A DNA stretch of 64,000 bases, from assembly GCA_013397865.1 (NCBI GenBank), contig VZTI01001176.1, positions 532,288 through 596,287 of the forward strand, given 5' to 3'. Below, piece by piece: positions 47,501 through 62,539 of this stretch. The notes under the pieces were generated by a model, which ran no database searches, was not told where the DNA came from, and saw only the letters and a list, made by a program, of their open reading frames with translations. The stretch's first letter is position 1. Every line of letters begins with the position of its first letter. This DNA is from Struthidea cinerea. Its lineage: Eukaryota > Chordata > Aves > Passeriformes > Corcoracidae. Position numbers and translations under genes: made by a program.

Positions 47501-50500
47501 GAAAAATTAATTCCAGCGATTTGGGATCTGTGTGGTCAATTAATTAATACTCGTGTGTTGAAGTAGACTAGATTGCAGCACGGGCTTTCTGTGTTGGATT
47601 TTGTGCTGTTACGCAAGCCATGATTTGAAGTTTTTCCTGATGGATACACGATGATAACACTCAGATCATTTCCAGCCTGAGGGTGAAACTCTCTGAACTG
47701 TTTCGTGAACTGACATTCTGGAGGTTTTTTAGAAAACATTTGGCCTGGTTCGTTTTTGATGCCTTTTGTTCCCCTTCCTGGTTCCATGGGTTTATACTGG
47801 AACCATTCTTGGGCAGAGGGAAGTGCTCATGGTTTGCCATGGTCTCTGGGGAATGGAAGACACTGCTTACAGAGTCTGGAGGGGGAAAGCCTTGCACTGA
47901 AGCCAGACATGACTCCTGCAAACCCTCTGTGCCCAGCCATGTCCCAGTTAGGCTTTAGATAGGTTAAATGTCAAGACAACAGTGTTAGAGAGACCTATGA
48001 AATGCATTCTGTCTTCTTGTTCTAAGTATTCAAAGGTCTTCAGCTGAGTTTAAAACATTGGATAAAAGGACAGCACTCTATGTAAAAAAGAAGCCAGTTA
48101 ACACATATCTTGTGCGCCTAAATGCATTTTCTATCTTGCTATTATTTTGAAACAGGTAGGATGACTTTAAGAAGGGATCTATGGCAAAGTAGGGGTTCTA
48201 TGCCACTAACTGATATAATTACAAATCTATTCCAGTGGACTAAAGCTGAATTTTAAAATTAATTTGCAGCCTCACAAACCCACTTTGAACCACTTATGTT
48301 GGAATGCCACTTACATGTCCAGCGTGCATCCACGTGATGATGGCAACGCTGGGAAGTAGTGGCAGAGGCCAATCAACCAGCCTGAACTCTCATCCTCTCC
48401 ATTTTGCTTCTGCCAAAGCTGTTATCTCTCAGAGCATTTGTCACGGATACACGGCAGTTGAAAAGCCATTGTCTCTTTCAAAAGTAGTGACTAATGTGCT
48501 TTTGCCCACAGCAATGTGGAAAGCCTAGGAAGATTTTGCTGTAGAATCAGCTGTGTTTACTTTGTGGAAAAGCAGATGCGTTTTCCAAATTTTTTTTTAG
48601 AGAAATAGAAGTCTTTATTTCTTGCAAATCTTTGCTGGTAACTTTCTTCTTATATTTCTCCTGGAACTTGTGATTGGTATTTTTATATCCTTCTGTCTGT
48701 AGCAAACAGGCAATTTTAAGCTTTTTTTTCTCTGAGTAAAACAGTATTTCACTTGACTGGATGATACTGTCCGGTGTAATTACATGTGGTTTGGTAATCG
48801 AAACTAAAAGCACTTTTCAAAAACAATCATGACAGCTGAGTTTTTTGTGTGTGGTGGCAGCCCATCTACCACAATATTCTGCAGCATGAGGGCCAGCGTG
48901 TCGCTGGTAGCAATGCACGGCGGTGAATCAAAATTGTCACAGCTAACTGATGCCTTCTCTGTGCTAGGTTTTGTACAGAAAAGGACGGTGCTTGTAGTTC
49001 ATTGCAAGGCTTGCCTCATTAAATCATCTTTTCAGACAATGGACTTCTGAGAAACCTTTGGAAAAACCAAACTCCAGGGAGCTCAGGTGGTGGCACTGCC
49101 TTGCAGTGATTCCTTTCAGTGGTGAGGAGTGAAGGGGAAGGAGAAAGCTTTTCACTTGCACAAGCTGCAAGTCATCCATGAAGTTGGGTTTATATCTGGG
49201 ACAAAAGCCTGCATGATTATGTACAGTGACATTTACAGCCATTGCATTTCTTCAAATCGATGTAGGTGGTACAATAACTTCAAAGCTGTATTTTTTCACA
49301 TGGGGCTGTGTGTTGATAGTTAAATAACTGAACGAGGTATAGGTGCAAATAAACAGTTTATGATGGAATATAATCACTTGATACTTGGTTTTCTCAGTAT
49401 CTCTGTCTTGAATGCTTAGAATCTGCTTACAGCATGAATACAATTAAACCTGTAGATATGTTTCTCTTTACTGCATCAAGGCTCTTCAAGCATGTGGCTG
49501 TTTTGTCAGCTGTCACACTTCCAGCTGACAATAACCCTCGTATTGTTACCCCAGGAGCTGAAGACTTGCATTGTACTTGGTAAACTTTGATGCAAAAAGT
49601 GATCAACTTTAGTTCCCACCAGCTATAGGCAAGGTAAAATGAAAAGGCAAGTAAATCATTGGATGCAGAAGAGGCGTGCATCCCAATTTCCAGGAACTGT
49701 TTGCCTATCTTGGAAAAACTACTTCAACGAGGCTCAGGCTCTCAAAAGGTAAATGGTGGAGTTGTAGCACTTCTCCCCTCTTGTTCTCAGCCTAGGACAT
49801 ACCCAGTTTCTCAGCCTTGTTCTGCACACCAGTTAAATCCAGCTGTGCCCCCATGGCACATCCCAGCTTGCCAGGAGGCTCGTTTGGCTGGAGATGGCTC
49901 TGCACGGCCACCCGCTCAGCATAGCCTGGCCTGGCTCAGGGCACCGCTGCTCTCTGCACCTTTGCTGTGCAGCTGGTGCAGACAGTTTCAGTTTTTTCCC
50001 TCAGATGCTGGGGATTTTGATTTTTTAGCCAGAAATTCTTCTCAGTTGTTCAATACAGCATTTCCCAGCTGCTTCCTGTGCATGTGCAGTTAGAACAAAG
50101 GGCTATAAAATAACCAACGTTGCTGCTTGGTGGGCTTTGGCAAGAGTCCTGCAAACAGGGCAGCACTGCCTGCTGGGGGAGTGCTCTAGCAGAAATAGGT
50201 GCGTAAGAAGATGGTTGGGGCAGCCCAAGTGTGGCAAAGGTGTGCATGCTGCACTGAGACTTTTTATTAAAACCATGTGGCTAGCGAGGCAAATGTAGGA
50301 GGACGTCTCTCCACAGGCTGCTGTAGTACTTTTCATCCAGGAAAGGGAGTAAGGACAATTTTATTTATGACTATGTGTATCTCTTCTGACAGTACTGAGC
50401 TGAAGCTTGAATACCAATATCAATTACTTCCTTATTATTGCAGTCATATAAAATAACTTGGACTAGATTTTGAATGCCACAATACATGAGTACAAGATGT

Positions 50501-53500
50501 CAGAGACTTGGAAACACCTGGATTTTCAAGGATACCTGATGCACACTCCCAGATACGCAGACATCATTAGCAGGCCTCAAGTCAGGTACTGAGCCACTGG
50601 TCTTATATGAAAGTGTAGGTATCTCAACTTGGTTTTTCAGGTTTTCAGAGCTCATCATCACCAGAAAACACTGAAGCCCTTTTCAATGGTTAGTTGAATC
50701 AGATTTAAAAACACCACTGTGAGACAGAAAAATACTGTTTACCTGTATTTACAAATGAATACATGGGTTGCAGATCCATTTAATTTGTGCAGAGAACGTC
50801 TTCACTGGTGAATTTGATTTAGCCTACAGCCTGACAATAAATGTGCTTGAAACTCAGAGGAAAACCAAACCAAACCATTTTGCATGCATTTACCAGCTGC
50901 TGTGACTACAGCATAGTGACTGTGGAGTTCAGAAGGACCAAGCTGTCTGAGTACTGCAGCAAAAATCACCAGAGGAAGAAGCCCATCAGTGTGGAGTCAG
51001 CCTGTCTAGGAGCACGGCACACAAAGCAGCAGCAGCGGAGTTTGCCCTGCCTGCACCAGACCACCAGGAGCAGCCGGCTGGGCTGGAGCCAGCGCAGCAC
51101 CGCCGTGCAGGCGGCTGGTGCTGGGCACGCAGACCTGTCGGCACTGGCAGATGGCTTCCTGTGCTCGGAGCTCAGTGAGGCGAGCTGAACCCTTCTGGGG
51201 AAACGCCCTTCTGAGAGAAAAGATGGCAAAAGGTGTTCCTTTTCTGGGAGAAAGCAGATTTAAAAGCTGTCAACAGCTTGTTTTCATGAGTGATGCCTGC
51301 CACAGTGGGGCAGGAGCTGTGGTTTATTTTCTGGTCTTCTTTACAGGATTGGCTTCTTAGCTAGATGATGTTACCTTGGCGTCATATGTCTCATCGACAC
51401 TGCTGTCCCCACAGCCTTCTGCCTGGAGAATAACAGACATTTTATCTGAATAAAATAATTGTAAAAACATCTAAAAATTTATTAGCTGGAGGAGAGGTGA
51501 AGAAAAGGTTTTTCACTAAGTTTTGGTGCCAAATCAGCTTCTTCAGTTAATTGTAAAAAGACTCAAAGGAATAGTCCACAGGGTGCTTATACTTTGAAGG
51601 TGGTTATGCTATGTAACATACCTGCCAGGATGCTGGGATGTGACAGGATATGCTCCATCCATACAAGCCACGTGCATGTGGCAGACTACCCCGGCCAAGA
51701 GCAGGCCACAGCCGGGGGGGCTGCCTCTGAGAGCAGATGTTTGTGGTCATCTATTGTTTTTGTTGCCTGTTCTGCAGGGATTTGTGTTATGAAGTGCCAC
51801 TTCATGTACTCCTCACATGTCAAAAATCTGATTTCTCAGGAAAATGATGCCCCACAGAAGGTTGGGGCTGGCCTAATAGCTGAATAAGTGGTCCTGCTGG
51901 CTCAGCAGTGACCTGCAGCTGTAGGTAGTTGATAAACACCTGGAAAGTAACCTGAGCTTACTCCTGGAGAGGAGCAGCCAAAGCTAAGCTGGCCTGGAAG
52001 GAAAACATGGAATCCAAAAGATTTGTGCATCAACTATTAGATCAACACATCCAAAACAAATATTGTAAAAATAAACTGCAGAGATGCTGTCTGTGTTCTG
52101 CACCAGTTTAATATATGCTTCCAAAAAAATCCACCCTTTCCTTTGGACTTTGCCAGACGTTGCACAGCAGTATTTTCTGAACTGAGTTTATTTATGGATG
52201 AGAACATTAAATAGTTAAAAGTATTCTTTCATCTTCGTGAATCCTTCACTAGGAGAAAAATAAACAAACAAGGAAAAACTGTCCAGGTCCTGCTCCTACT
52301 TTAAGTCATGACCAGTGCAGTGATGGTGACTGCTGCCACACAGCTAAAGGACTAAGGCACTTTGTAAATCAAATTTCAAGTAAAGAGATTGGTTTGCGAA
52401 ACCTTCTCGGCATGGAGTCACAAGCTGTCAGAGTGTATTAGCATTATGTTACTGGAGTAAAAAGCAAAACAAATTAAGATGTTTAACAGCTGAAATCTGA
52501 AACAAAATTGTGTTTAATGCTGAAAATCTTGTTAACATATTTTCAGGCTTCCCTTTCCCCAGATATTAAATCTCAGTGTGTTTGCGAGCATCTTTTTATC
52601 ACACATAAAAACCTACTGTGGGAGAACAAGAAATACACGACATATGGTAAGGACGGGTGTTTCACCCTGCATGCAAAAGCCTCTTCAGCATTGCTGCAGC
52701 ATCCAGTAGCACATGGGGAGATTGTAAGGACCAGGAGAGACACACAGCTGGAATTCTGTGTGTGTCTGGGGTGACAGAAAGCATTGCATCAACAGCAACA
52801 GGCCCAAACTGAAGATTGCGCATGTAGCATTTAATGTGAGGGGTAATTTGAACTCCCAAACTGGTTTTTCTTTCACATTGGCTCCCACAATGAAAGAACC
52901 ATTAAGGGTTTTAGTGATCTTCCAAGACTCTGCTTCCAGCAGAAAATTGGCTCCTTCTCCTTGGACACAAGACCAATTTTTAATTTAATTTCAAGAGATG
53001 ATGGATGTTGTACTTTATTCCAAGTCTATATGCTAAATTAACAAGGCTGTCTGCTTAGTTTCCTCTTTTGAAACCACATTGAGATGAGTTTCTGCTAATT
53101 CTCTTACATAGGGCATTAGACATGTGAACGGAGTCCTTATTCAAGAATTGAAATAATAGGCTTTTTTGCCAAGCTTATTACTTTGGGTAATAATTTGAGC
53201 TGTGAGGCAGCAACAATAATTTTCTTTCTGAAAAAGGATTGCCAGTTGAATTATTTCAAATAGAATAAAACTAAACATATACTTTCATCAAAGTATTTAA
53301 AAAATATTAATTAACTCTTAAAAGTATATCTTAGAGCAGGGACCATTCCATTAGGTGGGCTCTTTTGTGTTTGTTTTTTCTCATGCTCCCCCTGGTCACT
53401 TTTAAAGATAACAGGAAGTCCCTCAGGAGTGCTCTGGATTGAAGCATATGTTTAGCCTGCATTAGATTTATTTATCCAGTTATTAGCATGTTAACAGATG

Positions 53501-56500
53501 CTGTTGAACAGTTAAATATTTGATTTGGCGAAACACAGAAAAAATGGCATAGAAGTAAATGTTTTTCTTAACTCTGGCCACTGCAGGAATATTTACATTG
53601 TACTGTACCTGAAGAAGATGCCTCACAGAGGTAAGCCATTGGGAAGGCAATTTAGAATGAAACTTTGGTCTGAACATAGAAAATTTGAAGGAAAAACCCT
53701 GACCAGCTAGGCAAAACCAGGAACCAGCTCTATTAAGTCTATGTATAGTGTTCTATCAGTAGAAGCTGAGTTGGTTCCTGAAAATACTGGGGTGGCCAAA
53801 AAGGAGGCCACCTGCTTCAAGGACTGTGGTTGGGGTTGCTTGAATAGCAATGAGCCTACAGCTAGGAACACCTTTGCATGTATTCTTTCTAAATTGGAAT
53901 GTTTAAAAGCAATTGTGTTTGTAATTGTGAATAGGCCCAGGATGGCAATAAACAGTTTTAATGGTTTCATTTTGGCAGCACAGACCTAGCAGGTCTTCTT
54001 ATTTCACAAGGAGCTTTTGAGATGGTTTGAACAAACTGGCCACGTGGAATGGGGTTCACACTTCATTTATCACAAAATTGTTTTTCTCAGTTGGAAAAAA
54101 GAAACCAATGCAAAAATAGGGCTGTCAGTGTCTTCATCAAGAGGAGGTCAAATACAGAAATGACGTATATAAACTAATTAAAGCAACAGGATGAAAGAGT
54201 GTGGTTGAAACAGCTGAGTTATTTAAGCACAGAATAAATAGAATAATGTAACACATTTAGCATAATTGAATAATGGCCTTCCCACAGGTGACACAAGGTG
54301 GAAAAGCATGTTCAGGTCTTCATTCGGCTGTGATTGTGCTTCCAAACAGTAACTTATTAAATAAAATAGTAATAAAATGCCAATTCTTTCTTACAGCTTT
54401 ATATTTCAAAAATATTTCATACCTACCTGTGTCAAACACCAGTCTCATCCTAGTCCTCCCTTGCATGGAGGTTGCCAAAGATTTTTGTTAATGTTTTCTG
54501 CTGTAACAGAATGACTCAGAACCAGTTTTAATTATGGCTGTAGCCTGAATGATCCTGCAGAGCTCATCATTAGGTCCTGGGAGAAGCTAATGTCTTATCT
54601 GTTCTGTATAATTGTTCAAATATTCTTTTCCATCAGTGATATCTCTGATTTGTTTGAGTTGTATGCTATTGAGTCAACTACTCAGCCCAGGACTTTAAAA
54701 ATTAAAAAATATGCTCTGGCAACTAAATAAAAAAGCATGTTGAAATTATTTTCTCAGAACAGGAAATTGGTGTGAGTTTTGAAATACTGTATCTTCATGG
54801 AGCTGCACTGATTAGCAGTATCTGATATGTTTTTATGACTATTGTTATAAATGACACAAGTGATTAAACAATTTGTGCCTCCTGACATAGTAACAGAAAA
54901 TTTATTTCTCAACAGTTTTGCCGCTGATAGTAAGCAATAATTTCAATATCTTTGTTCAACAGCCAGCAGCGTGGTTAATGCCCAGTTTGTTAAAGTCACA
55001 AATCCCCTTTAATGATACACGAACAGAAACCCTTCTGCTAAAAGCAAATTTTTCGTTCACAGCTCCTTGAAGCATCAGGTGACAGTTTTGTCAGCAGCAC
55101 AGGCTTGTCGGCAGTGATGGCAACACCTGGGCATTTTGAGACCTGTCATTGCAACTCCCTAAACTGTGTGGCAGTTTGGTGCCTGGGAGGGAAGGGAGGG
55201 TCCAGGTGCGCACAGAAAAGAGAACTGAATGGCTTTCATGAAGAAAAACTATCTGGGGACAATTCATAACCTCAATGAGCAAACAAGTGACATATAAAAG
55301 CAGATTTGGTGCACTGTGTGGCAATGGGTTGGACAATCCCCTGGAGCCCTGCTGCCATTTGTGGGTGGATGGAGACTGTGATTCCTGTGACAGAAGAAAT
55401 AGTTATTATGGAGGAGAATAAACTTCATTTCTAGTGTACCTGTCCTCTGTAAGAAAAATTCAATACAACTCAGAAGACACATGTCTCAGCTTTTACCTCT
55501 GTGCAGAAAAATCTGGGAGACATGACTCCCCCCTGGACGGCAGGATACTCTCAGCTGAAACCTGAGTTCTTCTCTGCCTGAAACTGCCATGCCAAAGGAG
55601 CCTCTTCAGAAAACATATCCCTTGCGGCTAATTTATCATCGGGGGGAAAAGGAGATCACAGAACGTAAATTGATCTGGGAAACGCAAAAGAAACACACAG
55701 AGGAGTTTCTGAGCCCAAACTTGCAGGCTATGGAGAGGCTTTGGCACACCTGAGTGTCAGTGGGATCACAGCCCTCTAGACACACATAACAGCACCCTTA
55801 CCTTCTCCTCTGCCTGAGGACTCAGAAAGGAGAGTCTTTAAAGGTCTCTCTCCCGTTCTGCCCACAACAGGTATAATTTTGCTGGGGACTTTTGGGGCAT
55901 TAATCTGTTGTATCCATCTCTCTTCCCTGCTACCCCAATTAAATGCCTGTAAGAGAGCTCTTCTTCTCCTACTTCATTTCAGCTTCAAGAGGAAAAGTAA
56001 GTGATTCCCAATATGTGGTTTTATTCCTAAAAGTTATGCTGAGTAGATCCCATCAAAACCAGCACCAGCTGAAACTTCTCAACAGCTGTAGGTCCAGAAA
56101 AATCTCATGCTTTCAGGTATGTTAGAAGGCTCTTCACGCTGTGCTAGGACTACTTTCATTTCAAAGCACTGTTGTGGCTTTGGTTCAGTTGACCCTTAAT
56201 CCTCATGTAGTGACAATACTGCTGTGTATTGCCCTTTTGGGGTATTTGCCCCCCAGATCTTAACAGATTTTTCTTCTTTAAAACTATCGATTACGATGAC
56301 TTACCCACTACAGCTATTTTTATTCCTTCATGAGACTGCTAACGTCAACACAGAGCTCCTCTTGCCTTTCTGTATCTGTGCCTGCTCAAGAAGACTCTTC
56401 AACTGTACCAGCAGCTTTCACACAGACAAGCCTGAGAGTGAAAGAGCAGTGACCTCAGCACTGGCAGGGAATTAAGCCTATAATCTAATGGGGTTTCTTC

Positions 56501-59500
56501 TTCCATTTCTAAATAATGGGATTCTATTACACCAAAGTGTAGTCGCGCCATAATGATAATATATTGTATAGCTTATCTGAATTTTGCCTTTTATAAATCA
56601 TAGAGAATTACAATACACAGTTATATAATTGAATCTTCTCTTGTATCATTAATATTTTTCATTGTTTAGAGAAACCCTTTTTTGTTCAGAATTCACATGT
56701 AACTGGGTTTAGAATTTACAGGGGGTTTAATATGCCTATTTTTGCATGATTAAATATTTTCATTTTTATTCCTTTTAAGTATTTTATAAAAATTATTTAA
56801 AAGCATTTTATACTTATGAGGTTTTGTACGTATCATTCTGGACAATTTTAAAGACAAATGTAGTCATAATTTTGTGTGTACATATCCTAAAATCTCAACA
56901 AAAACAAAATGTCATGATCTTTGAAAGGAAATAATTGAGGTTAATTGATTCCCACATTGGCATTTAAATGTATTAGTGGTATACACCAGTGAAAGTATTG
57001 ATCACTGGAAGTAATCAGCAATAATAGGAAAAATTAATTACTTTTGAAGATTTATTTGACTTCAGCTGTGGAATGTACTGTGGCCAGGATTGAAGTTGAC
57101 CCTGTGAATATAATGGGGACTATTACCAAACAAAAAGACAATAAAGCCACGTAAACGAGGGAAATCTGGGACGGCATGCTTTAACTTGCTATTAGAATAT
57201 TGAAATAGGGAGTGGTGTACAGCCTAAGACTTGTGACCTACTGTTCGTAAACCCATTTCTAGAATTGAACAGCAGTTGATATAGAAGAACACCCAAGAAA
57301 TTTGTTGGTGAAAAATTTTTGCTAAAGGTCTCAACCTTCAATAAGTGGAGATTGGCTTATGCCCTGAAATCGGTGGGTTTATGTCATAAATCTTTCAGAA
57401 TATTTTATTAATTGAAGCTGTACTACCTGGATATTCTTACTTAAGAGCTCAGGTTTTTTCAGAATTCAGTTAAAATCTTCACATCAACCCAATCTTGTGG
57501 CAATGAGTCTCAGTTTGACTATCTAGTGACTGGGATTATCCCCTTTTTCTGGTTCAAAGCTAAGCTAAGCAAAGAATCAAATGATCACGCTGTTATATGT
57601 TATCCTACTTTTTTTCCTCCTAACCAGCTTAGAAAGGAGGTCAAGTGATGTGGTCACTGAAAGGTGAGATTAAATAGGTAAAAACCTGAAGTGCCTGGTC
57701 TAATTTCTCCAGTCTTTACAGTGTTTTAGTTCTTAGCATTCATGCTTAGTATTACACAGTACAGGACTGTATAACACAAATTATTAATACAAATAACTTT
57801 TCCAATTCTCTCGAATGATATGCATCCTTGATCCTTCTTACCACTTTTCTGTGAATGGCACCAGGTTTGATAGTCAGTGAATCAGCCCAGAAATACTTCA
57901 GGAGTGCTACATTCCCAGTGGGAATTGATTATGATGGGAGTGAAGGGCTTAGACGTCCATCTAGAGCATCCTCTTTTCCTGCAGCAGGACAAAACCACCC
58001 ACACCATGTTTATCTAACTTCTTGTCTCTATAGAGATAGTCCTAGTGATAATTAGATCTGTGTGTTCAAAGCATTACTGTTCCAAGATAGGCTGTCACAA
58101 TGCATTACAAGTGCATGCAGTAGCAGCTGATAGAGTTTTAACTACCTCTTCTTCCAGATGTAAGAAGATTTTGTTATTAAAGATGAAGAGACACACAGTT
58201 TTTAAATAAAGTGTATAACTTTGGCATTAAAGTCAGTTCCTCAGATATGTGCATGCTAGTTGTGGCAGCATTTTGTTTGCAATATTATCTGTGGAGATTC
58301 CTGAACTGCTTATTTTCAGAGTTCACCCCTTTTGGTAACCTTTTTAAAGGTAATACAGCACAAACTTTTTGGTAGCTCTTTCTAGAAACAGTTTGATATT
58401 GTGAAATAAATACAGGGCCAAGAGCTTCTGAATTCTCTTGAAAATATTATTTTGAGATTATTTCAAACTGTGGTGTCAGACTCGTTAAGTCAAAAAAAAG
58501 TAGGAATAACCTGCATCTTGTGACAGCCTGTGGAGTGTATCTGTGTAACTGCACTTTGCACTGAATTCCACTAACATAGTTATGATAAACCCCAATGAGA
58601 ATTAAAATTTCTACCTTGTAGCGACTCTGCTGTCACTCCCCATCTGCAAAACTGAGGCAAACAGCCAGGGACTCACTGAAGCTGAATTCTCTTCTTGGTT
58701 CTCTGGGAGAAAGTCCTACAAGGCCCAGGTAGCCACAGTGGTGGAAAGCTGCACAGAGCATCACAGGAGGAAGGCAGGCCAATGCTGAGCCAAATCCAGC
58801 CTCTTCATGGTTACTCACAAAGAAGCAGGTGGAGGGAAGAGGTTATTCCTGGCCCCTCTTGGAAATAAGCCCCAGAATGTAAGTCACTGCTGAGTGCCAC
58901 AGCTGGGTGTAGGTGGCTTGGCTCCCTGCTCATCAGGAAAGAAAGACAGTGGGCTGGAAAAATATAGACTGCTGCAGCTGCATGAACCCCCCTGGTCCCT
59001 AGCATGGCTGATGCATGGCTGATGGATGAGCCTCCACCCTTTACTCTTCAAACCATAGGTGGGTTTTTAACAGCCCTGAAATCACAGGTGTTTGTGGTTA
59101 TGTCCTTGGGCAGGCACTGCTGCAGGCACTCTCAGGAGGTTTCAAGAAGTGAATTAACTTTCAAAGGCATTGAGTATCCAAGCTCTGGGTGATGCATGCC
59201 TCTGAAAGGAGCAACCCAAGCTTTCCCAAATACCACATCCATACCAGATGACCAGTTCTCTTAGGCACAGGTTTCATAATCTCCACTTCTTTTCTGTAAT
59301 GAAATAACCACAGAAATTCATAAAATGTGCACTTTGTTCCCCAGATAGGCTTTTCTCTTAGAGGAAATTAATATGTTGATTCTGTTTCTTAATCCTCGTT
59401 CTGTGAAACAACACTGTAGTGGATGCTTCTGAAGACCCCATCCATATGTTAAGCCTAATGATAGAGGCCTCAGTGCTGACATTAGATTTCAGACTGCTGG

Positions 59501-62500
59501 AAAGGCATAGGTTTGCTCACTTGTACTTCCCAAGATCGCTTTGAACTTTTATCTAATACTGTGGATGGACTTCATATGTAATTTAAATACTCTTTGAAGC
59601 AGCAAGAGATGTCACTGGCATTCCCTTATTACCTCTCGTTCAGAAAGAAATGGCAAGAAGTAGGCCTTAGCCTGTCACAATAGTATGAAATAATACTTCT
59701 TTTTAAGTGCAAATATTTTTATTTCCTGTTGATATGATAGTCATGACAAGGATCAGCCCAAAAGTGGATTTCCTCTCTCCAAAGGAAATTTTCAGCCTAA
59801 AATATTAAAGCATGAGCTTTATTTTCGTGGCTAAAATTTCTTGAGCTCTTTCTGGATGAAGTTCCCACAAATCGAGAAGATGGTTTTCCTCTCAAATCAT
59901 TCTTTGGCCTACTTGATGAACTCTTGCGTGAAGCACAAGGCACAGAGGTGTTTTTCTAAGATGGAGCCAGATTTTTGTAGCACCCAGGATGAAGCCACCA
60001 GTTTATTTCATAGCAGTTGTTGGGTGATAGCCTGTAAAAGAACAAATTAAGTTGGTGGCAGAAATAGGAGGCTTCGTTTCCCATTGATATATAGCTTTCA
60101 TAGTGCTGATCTGCTTTACTGATGTTGAGGGTAATCTATACATTAATGCTTTTTGACCCTTAGTGATTCATGCTAAATGTGCATCAAGAGTTACAGACAG
60201 GTACTAGTTTCACAGGTGTCTAGGAATTAACAGTGAGTTTTGTGTCCCGCTCCCCCTCTGTACGGTGGGGATCCTTTCCATGTAAAGAAACCCCAGATTT
60301 TGACTTCAGAAAGAGCTCATGCTTCAGACCCCAGCAGTGAGCTGACAGCCTTGACTGGAGTCAGGCTTGTTTAGGGGATTCCTGCCAGGTACACTTCAAC
60401 AGTGTCAACAAAAGGTGGAAGGAAAAGAGTATTTAAAAATATATTCTGATGGACCACAGGCACTTTTCACGACATCTCCTTTTCCCATTGGTGGTAATAG
60501 TCTGATAACTCTATTAAATAAGTGCTAATATATTGAGATTAAACTATTTAGACTCACTTACTTATCATTGAAAGGGAGTGTTTTTACTAATTGTAGTTTT
60601 CCTGTATGCTGGCCTTGTATTCCTTAGTAGCAAAATTAATGTTTGCATGGTCACGCATCCATCAAAGAGATTCATACTGCAAACAGGAATTAATTTTTCT
60701 GTCCATGTATTGGAGAGAAGGAAGTGAGACTGTGTGCAAGGGGCAAATTCAACATTAGACCTGAATTCTAACTCTTGGTATTTAGAAGAGCAAACAATGA
60801 AACACTCAAATTGTTCCAAACATACAATGTGAATTTACCTTTGAACTCTTCAAAATGCATTATGCTCATATTGAATTTGAGTTGGGTTGTATAACAAATT
60901 ATTCTTTGTTTGAACAAGGTGAGGAGGTAAACCCAAGGGAAAAAAAAACAAACTACATTCATTTCTTTGTTGGAGCATCTTTTAGCTTCTTAGGTCTAAG
61001 AAGCTTCTTCTTTTTTCCAGACCTCCTTGCCTTGTGAGCCCCAGAGCACCTCTTAGTGTTAAGGATCACCTTGCCTATTTAGCTCTCACTGGTACCACCA
61101 GTAAGCAGCCTTTTGGTAGCCTCTTCCTGCCTGGCCTCCTGCTGGGTACCCCATGGCCTTCCTCTAGCTTCTGTGCTTATAAAGATCAGCACCAACCCTT
61201 AGGTTATTCATTTAATTAATACTCCTTTTCCGACTCCTGCCTTTGCAGACAGGCAGGAGTTAACTTCGTGTATTTTCAAACCATCCATTTCTACCTGACT
61301 GAACAATCATGAAGGTTGATGAATTAACCATTCCAACTGGTCTGCCATAGGCACACTGGTCCTTATGAATGATGAGTGCCATATGCCTCAGGCCTCCCAT
61401 GGTCTCCCTTGCTGTGGGGGTGACCAGAACATGGAAAGCAGTGGCTTGGGAAAGGATTTATGGGTCAGTGACAGAATAGAAATCTCCAAGAAGGACTAAT
61501 GAGAAGTTTAGATACCTAAGTGGAAAATTGTGATCAGAAATACAGTGATCTTAGCTCTGTATGAACCATTATTGAGAGACACTGCACTGTTTGGTACTAT
61601 CCTAGTATCCCTTCTGCAAGACATCTTCAGAAACAGGAGAGAGTGGTTCCACACTTGGAAAAATTGTAGAAGTTTGAGCCTTAGGGATTGTGGGACACAT
61701 AAAGAACACGGCCTATTTAACTTATCAGGAAGAAGATAGATCAAAATGCAAATCAGTTTACAGTGTGAGAAAAGAGAGGTCTAGCAGACAGGTAGCTAGA
61801 TCCACTGTAGGAAACTGAAACCTTTGTATTAGAAAAAAAGCCCAAGTTTTAGTAGACAAGATAGTGAACTTGGCCAAAAAATAGTAGTGTGTTGTCATCC
61901 CTTGATGTTGTCAAATCACAGCTGCATGCCATAAAATGTTACCTCATCATCTTCACACAACAAGGCCTGACCAGGAGAGATACCTTTAAATCACCCTTGG
62001 CTGGTTGGTTGCTTTACTCGTAATACAGGTCTCACCTTCTCTAAAAGCTCAGGGGTCAATTCAGCCATGGTAAAGCAGATTGAGCACTGCAGCTTCTCCA
62101 GCAGGAAAATCTTTACCTATGGATCACTATTAGCAGAACTGCTCTGCAGTCCACAGCTAGACTAGCTAGAGGCAGTCCATTTACTTTTAACAAAGATATT
62201 CCTAGATCATGGAATCACTTTTGGAAGAAAAAGTGAAAGGCAAAATCTGCCCACATTAAAACAAAGCACATATTCAAAAACTGCATTCCAGTTGTTTTCC
62301 TCCAGAAAATAGACTGCATATTTTATCATAGCATTTTAAACCTGATGATTCAAGTACTTTATTAGTGAAACAGCGCTCGATCCATTTGCCACATTTTCAG
62401 TTGTGCTCTCCCCAGCCCCCCAGCCGTGCAGATGTTGCACGCTGCAGATGACACGGCCCTTGCAAAGTTTGCTTCTCTGCCAAACCGACTACAGACTTTT
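44541..62500. other. Intergenic region, no gene seen
   Basis: About 18 kb without a splice-bounded or homologous coding segment on either strand. Open frames such as 45206-45436, 49659-50093 and 50841-51188 lie in locally GC-richer patches and resemble nothing I know. A TAAT-rich patch lies at 47480-47550, a single N at 46642, and an AT-rich block at about 56500-57100. In vertebrates the DNA beside PHOX2B is expected to hold enhancers, but I cannot show conservation from one sequence. Confidence 0.7.
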
Positions 62501-62522
62501 TTTCCTTTTTTTTTTTTTTTTC
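62499..62522. repeat. Poly-T tract
   Basis: A T-rich run with one CC interruption, directly before the CpG island. Confidence 0.9.
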
Positions 62523-62539
62523 CACGGACTGTGCCAGAG

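Noticed and set aside
49659..50093. 144-codon open frame in the intergenic region
   Set aside because: Cys/Pro/Leu-rich translation of GC-rich non-coding DNA with no motif, no clear start context and no likeness.
61600..61800. Possible very old LINE fragment (purine-rich, tttaacttatcaggaagaag region)
   Set aside because: Only a vague resemblance to internal parts of CR1 3' regions, with no recognisable end. It cannot be supported without an alignment.
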